A stretch of DNA of 6,837 bases from Syntrophomonadaceae bacterium. GTDB taxonomy: Bacteria > Bacillota > Dethiobacteria > DTU022. Position numbers and translations under genes: made by a program. Shown here one piece after another: positions 1 through 4,975 of this stretch (positions within the stretch are counted from its first letter, which is position 1; each line of letters starts with the position of its first letter). Location: the NCBI GenBank assembly GCA_007131435.1, contig SLQM01000053.1:1-6837 (forward strand), read 5' to 3'. The notes under the pieces are model-generated. The model had not been told where the DNA came from. It worked only from the letters and a program-made list of their open reading frames with translations, and ran no database searches.

Positions 1-650
1 CCCAGCGTTTAATTGACATGGATGCCGTAACCGGTGAAGCTTTGAGAAGAGCAGAACAGTTGGGAATTATTTTTCTAGATGAAATTGACAAAATTGCCGG
101 TAAAGATTATCATGGATCTGGGCCAGATATATCTAGAGAGGGAGTCCAACGAGACATACTGCCAATCGTGGAAGGTTCAACGGTTGTTACTAAGTACGGC
201 CCTGTTAAGACTGATCATATACTGTTTATAGCAGCAGGGGCATTTCATACATCCAAGCCTTCGGATTTAATCCCTGAACTGCAAGGCAGGTTTCCTATCA
301 GGGTTGAGTTAAACAGCCTGACGGAAGAGGATTTTAAACGTATCCTCACTGAACCAAATAATGCTTTGATTAAGCAGTATAAAGCATTGCTGGAGACGGA
401 AGGGGTGAAGCTAAACTTTAGCAGCGATTCCATTGACGAGATTGCAAAGACAGCCTGCTATTTAAACCAGGAGATGGAGAATATTGGAGCTCGCAGGTTG
501 CATACAATAATGGAAAAAGTACTCGAAGATCTGTCATTCGAATTGCCTTATGAAGACAAAGCTGGTGAAATTACAGTAGACCAGGCTTATGTGCAGGACA
601 AACTTGAGAAAGTGGTCAAAAATAAAGACCTTACAAAGTATATTTTATAA
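1..650 (+). CDS. hslU: HslU (ClpY), ATPase subunit of the HslVU protease, C-terminal part
   Basis: This is the C-terminal half of the AAA+ unfoldase that feeds substrates to the HslV peptidase in the cytoplasm. The reading frame is open from base 3 and gives 215 residues, against roughly 450-470 for the whole protein, so the N-terminus and Walker A lie outside the window. Visible landmarks are the start LIDMDAVT, a Walker B stretch GIIFLDEIDKIAG (about residues 21-33 of the fragment), the ILPIVEGS segment, LQGRFPIRVEL, the ILTEPNNALIKQY block typical of HslU rather than ClpX, the sensor-2 motif ENIGARRLHT, and the terminal tail DLTKYIL. In characterised HslU proteins such a hydrophobic tail docks into HslV and activates it. 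An internal ATG at 18 is not the true start, because homology continues upstream of it. codY follows 31 bp downstream, as in the Bacillus clpQ-clpY-codY operon, so hslV is expected just upstream. Confidence 0.96.
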   Translation, partial: QRLIDMDAVTGEALRRAEQLGIIFLDEIDKIAGKDYHGSGPDISREGVQRDILPIVEGSTVVTKYGPVKTDHILFIAAGAFHTSKPSDLIPELQGRFPIRVELNSLTEEDFKRILTEPNNALIKQYKALLETEGVKLNFSSDSIDEIAKTACYLNQEMENIGARRLHTIMEKVLEDLSFELPYEDKAGEITVDQAYVQDKLEKVVKNKDLTKYIL

Positions 651-666
651 ATCTAAAAGTGATGAA

Positions 667-672
667 AGGTGG
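667..672 (+). promoter_or_regulatory. Ribosome binding site that fixes the codY start
   Basis: AGGTGG lies 9 nt before the GTG at 682. No comparable site precedes the in-frame ATG at 589, which sits inside hslU, nor the GTG at 673, which abuts this motif. The GTG at 682 also begins the protein where B. subtilis CodY begins. Confidence 0.7.
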
Positions 673-681
673 GTGAAGGAC

Positions 682-1476
682 GTGATTTCTTCTCCTCTAC
701 TTGAGAAGACTCGTCGTATCAACAAGATTCTTCAGAAATCCGCAGGCCAGCACGTTGATTTTAAGGAAGTAGCAGAGGTTCTTAAAAATGTGATTCATGC
801 CAATGTTTATATTGCTGATAAACAGGGTGTAATCCTTGGTTGGTCGCTGGTTGATGAATTTGAATGCGAGTTGATGGTAAATAATGTTTTGGAAGATGGT
901 TTCTTTCCCGAAAAATATAATGAATTTTTGATGAGGGAAGATGAATCTCGCGTAAACTTACGCCAAAAAACCAATGACTGTGTATTTTTAGATGCAGAAA
1001 GATGTTTATTTGCCAATAAAATAACTACAATTATACCGATTATTGGTGGAGGCGAACAAATAGGAACTCTGCTTTTGGCAAGGTTTAACGAGCTTTTTGA
1101 CGCAGAAGATTTAATTCTGGCTGAAACCGGGGCCACTGTTGTCGGGATGGAAATACTGCGTGCCCAGACCGAAAAAATTGAGGAGGATGCCCGCAATAAG
1201 GCTGTAGTTCAACTGGCAGTGGCAACTCTTTCTTATTCAGAACTCGAAGCCGTAGAACACATTTTTGAGGAACTGGGTGGCGTTGAAGGTTTACTGGTTG
1301 CCAGCAAGATTGCCGATCAGCTTGGCATTACCCGTTCAGTTATCGTTAATGCACTGCGTAAATTTGAGAGTGCGGGAGTTATTGAGTCCCGTTCTCTTGG
1401 TATGAAAGGTACGTATATAAAAGTATTAAATCCTTTCCTGCTTGATTACCTGGCAAAGAAGACTAAACCTTACTAG
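682..1476 (+). CDS. codY: CodY, GTP- and branched-chain-amino-acid-responsive global regulator
   Basis: CodY is the global nutrient sensor of low-GC Gram-positives. Bound to GTP and isoleucine/valine, it represses or activates genes for amino-acid uptake and biosynthesis and other stationary-phase functions. The product is 264 residues from a GTG start, against 259 in B. subtilis. An N-terminal GAF effector domain (about 1-160) contains LLEKTRRINKIL, FPEKY (75-79) and TTIIPIIGGGEQIGTL (115-130). A linker helix (EILRAQTEKIEEDARNKAVV) follows, then the winged helix-turn-helix: ASKIADQLGITRSVIVNAL begins at 207 and IESRSLGMKGTYIKVLN completes the wing. The DNA-binding part is almost unchanged from B. 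subtilis, so a canonical CodY box is expected as its target. The effector pocket is less conserved: the position aligned with B. subtilis Arg61 appears to be Met65. The gene is co-directional with hslU, 31 bp after it, with no terminator between, and so is probably co-transcribed. A longer in-frame start at 589 would overlap hslU by 62 bp and is unlikely. Confidence 0.97.
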   Translation: MISSPLLEKTRRINKILQKSAGQHVDFKEVAEVLKNVIHANVYIADKQGVILGWSLVDEFECELMVNNVLEDGFFPEKYNEFLMREDESRVNLRQKTNDCVFLDAERCLFANKITTIIPIIGGGEQIGTLLLARFNELFDAEDLILAETGATVVGMEILRAQTEKIEEDARNKAVVQLAVATLSYSELEAVEHIFEELGGVEGLLVASKIADQLGITRSVIVNALRKFESAGVIESRSLGMKGTYIKVLNPFLLDYLAKKTKPY

Positions 1477-1500
1477 AGTGGCCAGGCTAATTAGATTATC

Positions 1501-1545
1501 AAAAGGGATGGTGCCTGCCTTTACCGGGACCGTCCCTTTTAGTTT
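1501..1545 (+). terminator. Rho-independent terminator of the hslU-codY operon
   Basis: Bases 1501-1512 (AAAAGGGATGGT) pair with 1529-1540 (ACCGTCCCTTTT) in a 12-bp stem with one G-U pair. Two more C-G pairs are possible inside after one mismatch, leaving a 10-nt loop. The T-run forms the 3' arm and continues as AGTTT. It starts 24 bp after the codY stop. The A-run at the 5' side gives the stem some two-way character, but no gene from the other side reaches it. Confidence 0.85.
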
Positions 1546-1598
1546 CCGTGGTCGGTAAGAAGATTGGCAGGCAGAATAAACGAAATAAAGATTGGACT

Positions 1599-1604
1599 TA
1601 TAAT
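1599..1604 (+). promoter_or_regulatory. Candidate -10 box for the acyl-AMP ligase gene
   Basis: A perfect TATAAT lies after the codY terminator and about 50 bp before the ligase start. No good -35 is seen at the usual spacing: 17 bp upstream reads ATAAAC. The nearest TTG motif, TTGGCA at 1564-1569, is too far away at 29 bp. The promoter may therefore be weak or need an activator. Confidence 0.45.
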
Positions 1605-1607
1605 AGC

Positions 1608-1632
1608 TTATACCTAGAGGAACTAGGCATAA
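1608..1632 (+). repeat. Imperfect inverted repeat in the ligase leader (candidate operator)
   Basis: The arms are TTAT-a-CCTAG (1608-1617) and CTAGG-c-ATAA (1623-1632), around a 5-nt centre AGGAA. Nine of ten positions pair. The repeat starts 3 bp after the TATAAT box and ends 10 bp before the SD, where a repressor could block initiation. As RNA it could form a short hairpin, but it is not followed by a T-run, so it is not a terminator. Confidence 0.5.
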
Positions 1633-1642
1633 TAGAAAATTG

Positions 1643-1648
1643 AGGAGG
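1643..1648 (+). promoter_or_regulatory. Ribosome binding site that fixes the ligase start
   Basis: AGGAGG lies 6 nt before the ATG at 1655. The frame is also open from a TTG at 1640, but that codon would sit upstream of the SD, so the SD itself would be translated. The ATG is the better start. Confidence 0.9.
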
Positions 1649-1654
1649 AAAGAT

Positions 1655-3415
1655 ATGACGGGAAACAGTAATCAGGAAGTTATTATATCAACATCCGCAG
1701 ATGGCCTGGTCATCAGGCCCCTGCTTGAATGTATAGAAGAAGTGGCACAACAAGACAAAACAATTACCTTTGTCGGTTCAGCTGCAGGGAAAGGGGACAA
1801 CAACAAGGACTTGACCCTTACCTGGGGCCAACTGCATGAAGATGCTAAAGCAATGGCTGCTATTCTTCAGGATAAAGGAGTGAAGATAGGAGACCATGTA
1901 GCGCTGCTTGGCCCTACTACCAGGAACCTGGTAACGGCTATCCAGGCTGTTTGGCTGGCCGGGGCAAGTGTTAGCATGCTTCCCATTCCCATGCGCTTCA
2001 GTTCCGTGGAGGAGTTTGCCAACCAAACAAGGGCCTTAATGAAACATGGCGATATCAGCCGGCTCCTCTTAGATCCCGATCTGGCTGCTTTCCATGAAGT
2101 AAAGCCTGGTGATCCCCCGGTAATTTTATTGAACGAACTTGAACCGTATGATGACAGGCCAACGACAGCCGATTATGAGGAAGTCCCATATGATCCGGAA
2201 CGGCTCGCAATCCTGCAGTTTACCTCGGGTTCAACTTCAAGCCCTAAAGGAGTGATGCTGCCGCACCGGATCCTTGAAGCAAATGTTTTTGGCATGATCG
2301 AAGCATCTAAAACCAATCCAGAAGATATATTTGTCTCCTGGTTGCCGCTTTATCATGACATGGGCCTGGTTGGGCTGTTAATCGTCCCCATGGTTGTAGG
2401 TTGTTCCCTGGTGCTGGCGTCACCCCAGGATTTTCTTTCAAGGCCGGCAGATTGGCTGCGCTGGATGCATGATTACCAGGGAACAGTAACTTCCGGGCCT
2501 AACTTTTCGTGGGTTTTAGCGGCAAGGGCTTTCAGCCGCATGACAGCAACAAATGAGATGCTTGACCTTTCCAGGGTGCGTATTGCCCTCAATGGTGCTG
2601 AACCGGTTGACCCTAAAGTCGTTGAAACATTGATCAAAACGGCAAAGCCTCATCAATTTAGGGCTGAAGCTGTATTTTGCGCCTTCGGTATGGCTGAGCT
2701 TTCACTGGGCGGTACTTTCCCTCCGCCTTTAAGGGGTATGGCTGTTGACACCGTAGATCGCGAGGCGCTTGAAGCTGAAAGAGTTGCCCGCCCTGCAAAC
2801 CCCGGAGAAGCAGGGGCAAGATCGTTCCCCCTGCTTGGAACTCCAATCCCCGGGCTAAAAATGCGGATCAGGAATCTTGAAACAGGCGGTTTCAGGGGTA
2901 TGCGAGAAGTAGGTGAACTTGAGATTAAGGGTTCGTCCGTGATGAAAGGCTATTACAAACGCCCGGAACTAAATGAAGTGCTTTTTGACGATGGCTGGTT
3001 GAAAACCGGTGACCTCGCTTACTTTGTCGAAGGCCCTGGCAGCGGCCCACCTGAGTTAATTTTATGCGGAAGAATCAAAGATGTGATCATAATTGCCGGA
3101 CGAAATATTTTCCCAGAGGATATTGAAAGGGCTGTCGGAACGGTAGAAGGAGTAAGGGCCGGGAATGTTATCGCCTTCGGGGTTGAAGGCAGCAAAAGGA
3201 AAGAATCGATTGTAGTTGTAGCTGAAATAAAAGCAGATGATCACGATGCAGTTAAGAAAGCGATCCGTGAACAGGTAGCCGGAATTGTAGGTTTTCCCCC
3301 GCGGGATACCATGCTGGTTCAGCCGGGAACATTGCCGAAAACAAGCTCAGGCAAATTGCAGCGCGCCTTCTGTAAAGAGCAGTACCTGGATAAAAACCTG
3401 AAGACCATAGAATAA
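1655..3415 (+). CDS. Fatty-acyl-AMP ligase-like adenylate-forming enzyme (ANL superfamily)
   Basis: This is a cytoplasmic enzyme that activates a carboxylic acid, probably a fatty acid, as acyl-AMP for transfer to a carrier protein or CoA. It has 586 residues and the ANL motifs in order: P-loop FTSGSTSSPKG (189-199), SWLPLYHDMGL (228-238), FGMAE (344-348), GWLKTGD (447-453), GRIKDVIIIAGRN (472-484) and PKTSSGK with the catalytic Lys567. Two features favour a fatty-acyl-AMP ligase over a classical acyl-CoA synthetase. One is the YHDMGL signature. The other is a long stretch of about 50 residues between FGMAE and the next conserved PIPGLKMRI, where this subfamily carries an insertion that hinders the CoA-accepting conformation. 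Such ligases usually load acyl chains onto ACPs of polyketide or lipopeptide synthases, but no such gene lies in the window. It appears monocistronic, with its own leader after the codY terminator, and converges with the next gene. An acyl-CoA synthetase role remains possible, and the substrate is unknown. Confidence 0.88.
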   Translation: MTGNSNQEVIISTSADGLVIRPLLECIEEVAQQDKTITFVGSAAGKGDNNKDLTLTWGQLHEDAKAMAAILQDKGVKIGDHVALLGPTTRNLVTAIQAVWLAGASVSMLPIPMRFSSVEEFANQTRALMKHGDISRLLLDPDLAAFHEVKPGDPPVILLNELEPYDDRPTTADYEEVPYDPERLAILQFTSGSTSSPKGVMLPHRILEANVFGMIEASKTNPEDIFVSWLPLYHDMGLVGLLIVPMVVGCSLVLASPQDFLSRPADWLRWMHDYQGTVTSGPNFSWVLAARAFSRMTATNEMLDLSRVRIALNGAEPVDPKVVETLIKTAKPHQFRAEAVFCAFGMAELSLGGTFPPPLRGMAVDTVDREALEAERVARPANPGEAGARSFPLLGTPIPGLKMRIRNLETGGFRGMREVGELEIKGSSVMKGYYKRPELNEVLFDDGWLKTGDLAYFVEGPGSGPPELILCGRIKDVIIIAGRNIFPEDIERAVGTVEGVRAGNVIAFGVEGSKRKESIVVVAEIKADDHDAVKKAIREQVAGIVGFPPRDTMLVQPGTLPKTSSGKLQRAFCKEQYLDKNLKTIE

Positions 3416-3470
3416 TTATAAATATATGCTTTTAATCCCAACCTTGATGGTTGCCCCTGCTGAAATAAAG

Positions 3471-4712
3471 TTAATGATAACCGAATAGCAGAGTAATTAT
3501 GAAGCTTGTCAGCAGGACAACCACAAGGAGTGGAAGGGTTAGGGAAATAAAGTCTTTAACTTCAACCCTGTAGTATTCTTTTGTTAAAGAAAAGCAGGGA
3601 TGAGCCGGAGATATAATGTGCCCTGCAGTTGAACCAGCGTAAAGAAATGCAAAATAGGCTGATGTTACCAGTCCGCCTTCAGGTATCAGGGGGATAAACA
3701 GGGGGAAAAGAATAGCAACGCTGGCAGAATTATCGCCGGTCAGCATGCCAACTAAAAAAGACATACCGGCAATCAGGAAGATAATTGGCAAACCGGCATC
3801 AAGAACCAGGTTTGTCATATCGCTAATTACTTCTGTCTTGCTAAGCATTTCTTTATACAGCATAATGCCTATGATCACCAATACCACTGGCAGCTTAACG
3901 CCGGGCAAAATCATTGTCTTGAGTCGGCCTGTAAAGGAATTGTAAAAGTTCTTAAAGGGTAGATAATTGATTAAAGCCACAAGAATACCTGCTGAAAGTG
4001 CCAGGGGGAAATAAATATTCAAAAAAACCACCAGGACCAGGATAACAAGTAAAGGCATAATACTTTTTATCAGCAACCCTGCTTTTTGCCAGGAAAAACT
4101 TGCTCCTTCTATTTTTACGGCGCTGCTGTATCCTTTAAATAGAAAGAAGAAACCAAAAATAGCGCCAACTATAGTCAAGGGCAGGTTATGCATAAAGTAT
4201 AGGCCCAGGCTTACTCCTGACAGCTCGGAAGCTATGATCAGGCCTGGAAAAAGTGGAAACATAAAATAGAGAACATGCCTGAACCAGTTATTGATTACAG
4301 CCTGGCGAAGAGGTGATACCTGTAAGCGGCTTCCTGCTTCTTCACACAAAGGAGCTGAAAGAATCGCCCCTCCCGGGACTGTAAGCATACCAATTAACAT
4401 GGGCATTGCTGCTGCAATAATCCTGATATCAGATATAAGGGCATTCAGGTTTTCAATAATCTGGTCAAGTGCACCAGTAGCTTTCAAAATATGCCCTAAA
4501 ATACCCAGCAGCAAGATGCTGATTGCAAGCATAATTGTAATACTGTTCCAAATTCCATCATAAAGAACATGCATAAACCCGAGTGGTGATAACCCGGATA
4601 GCAGTCCGAGGGTCAAAGCGCCCAGCAGCATGGTAATACCGGTATTTATTTTTTTATAAGTGCAAACAAGAATTATAACTATTGAACCGCTAAGGGCGAA
4701 ATACCAGGGCAT
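3471..4712 (-). CDS. DUF401 family polytopic membrane protein, putative permease
   Basis: This is an integral membrane protein of 413 residues with about 11-13 hydrophobic segments, for example around 5-18, 26-47, 56-77, 97-116, 145-163, 173-192, 216-234, 273-287, 305-325, 352-370 and 388-410. I recognise it as the DUF401 / AF0261-type family. The marks are TVPGGAILSAPL (111-122), SPLRQAVINNWFRH (133-146), LTGDNSASVAILFPLF (324-339) and AGSTAGHIISPAHPCFSLT (359-377). The Pro/Gly-rich motifs occur once in each half, as in ion-transporter-superfamily carriers with re-entrant hairpins and inverted halves, so a secondary transporter of organic anions or similar is plausible. The substrate is unknown. 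The start is the ATG at 4712, 7 nt after an AGGAG. The frame extends to a TTG at 4733, but that lies upstream of the SD. The gene converges on the ligase gene (55 bp between stops) and diverges from the GHL10 hydrolase gene. Two palindromes sit upstream. Confidence 0.85.
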   Translation of the reverse strand: MPWYFALSGSIVIILVCTYKKINTGITMLLGALTLGLLSGLSPLGFMHVLYDGIWNSITIMLAISILLLGILGHILKATGALDQIIENLNALISDIRIIAAAMPMLIGMLTVPGGAILSAPLCEEAGSRLQVSPLRQAVINNWFRHVLYFMFPLFPGLIIASELSGVSLGLYFMHNLPLTIVGAIFGFFFLFKGYSSAVKIEGASFSWQKAGLLIKSIMPLLVILVLVVFLNIYFPLALSAGILVALINYLPFKNFYNSFTGRLKTMILPGVKLPVVLVIIGIMLYKEMLSKTEVISDMTNLVLDAGLPIIFLIAGMSFLVGMLTGDNSASVAILFPLFIPLIPEGGLVTSAYFAFLYAGSTAGHIISPAHPCFSLTKEYYRVEVKDFISLTLPLLVVVLLTSFIITLLFGYH

Positions 4713-4719
4713 TTTAAAT

Positions 4720-4724
4720 CTCCT
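4720..4724 (-). promoter_or_regulatory. Ribosome binding site that fixes the DUF401 gene start
   Basis: On the minus strand AGGAG lies 7 nt before the ATG at 4712-4710. It touches the upstream palindrome by one base, so a protein bound there could also hinder the transcript start region. It rules against the TTG at 4733. Confidence 0.8.
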
Positions 4725-4737
4725 ATATTGCAATATA
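4724..4737. repeat. Perfect 14-bp palindrome upstream of the DUF401 gene (candidate operator)
   Basis: TATATTG-CAATATA is its own reverse complement. It lies in the predicted leader of the minus-strand gene and abuts its SD. The lack of a loop makes a DNA operator more likely than an RNA hairpin. It is A/T-rich, so a chance palindrome is not excluded, but its position beside the SD and beside a second palindrome supports a role. Confidence 0.45.
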
Positions 4738-4750
4738 AAAACTAACTTCT

Positions 4751-4780
4751 ATTACATGATAATTATCATAGCTCAGTAAA
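4751..4780 (-). promoter_or_regulatory. Candidate promoter of the DUF401 gene
   Basis: On the minus strand TTTACT (4780-4775) and TGTAAT (4756-4751) are 18 bp apart, matching the -35 and -10 consensus at 4 and 5 of 6 positions. This predicts a start near 4744 and a leader of about 31 nt. An alternative is TTGCAT (4793-4788) with TATGAT (4770-4765), 17 bp apart. In both cases the palindrome at 4756-4769 overlaps the core promoter. Confidence 0.45.
4756..4769. repeat. Perfect 14-bp palindrome within the DUF401 promoter (candidate repressor site)
   Basis: ATGATAA-TTATCAT is its own reverse complement and lies between the predicted -35 and -10 of the minus-strand promoter, the classic site for repression. 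TGATAA/TTATCA half-sites resemble those of Fur-family metal regulators, but the usual central base between halves is absent, so the regulator cannot be named. Its centre is 32 bp (about three helical turns) from that of the palindrome at 4724-4737. Confidence 0.5.
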
Positions 4781-4823
4781 GCTTGCCATGCAATGATTCT
4801 CTACTGTTTTTTTATGTTATATC

Positions 4824-4852
4824 TTGTAATTCCTCATGTATTCAGCTAATAT
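4824..4852 (+). promoter_or_regulatory. Candidate promoter of the GHL10 hydrolase gene
   Basis: TTGTAA (4824-4829) and TAATAT (4847-4852) are separated by exactly 17 bp and match a sigma-A promoter at 4 of 6 positions in each hexamer. The start would be near 4859, giving a leader of about 115 nt before the coding region. It diverges from the DUF401 promoter some 45-75 bp away. Confidence 0.5.
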
Positions 4853-4855
4853 TTA

Positions 4856-4890
4856 GTTAAGATCCAAGATAATGTGCCAAAAATCTTAAT
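4856..4890 (+). other. Stem-loop at the 5' end of the GHL10 leader
   Basis: TTAAGAT (4857-4863) pairs perfectly with ATCTTAA (4883-4889), and a G-U pair can extend the stem to 4856/4890. The loop is 19 nt. It would form at the very 5' end of the transcript if the promoter at 4824-4852 is used. It matches no riboswitch I recognise. Possible roles are transcript protection or an operator at the start site. The rest of the leader (about 4895-4975) is rich in A and G and shows no further clear structure. Confidence 0.3.
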
Positions 4891-4975
4891 GACAGTGAAG
4901 GGCCTGAAAGAATTGAGCTTAAAGAAAGATTGAAGGGCAAGGGCAAAAGCAGGGAAATAAAGAAAAAGAAGCGAG

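Noticed and set aside
589..681. N-terminal extension of CodY from the ATG at 589
   Set aside because: It would overlap hslU by 62 bp, has no SD, and adds 31 residues that CodY proteins lack; GTG 682 has an AGGTGG and matches the family start.
902..916. Possible CodY box (TTTCCCGAAAAAT region) inside codY
   Set aside because: It differs from the 15-bp consensus at about five positions and lies in coding sequence; a match of this quality is expected by chance.
807..1196. Antisense 129-codon open frame inside codY
   Set aside because: codY is unmistakable on the other strand; the antisense product is Ser-rich with no family resemblance and looks like a shadow.
3439..3453. Hairpin CAACC-TTGAT-GGTTG as a terminator for the convergent genes
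   Set aside because: The stem is only 5 bp and no T-run follows on either strand.
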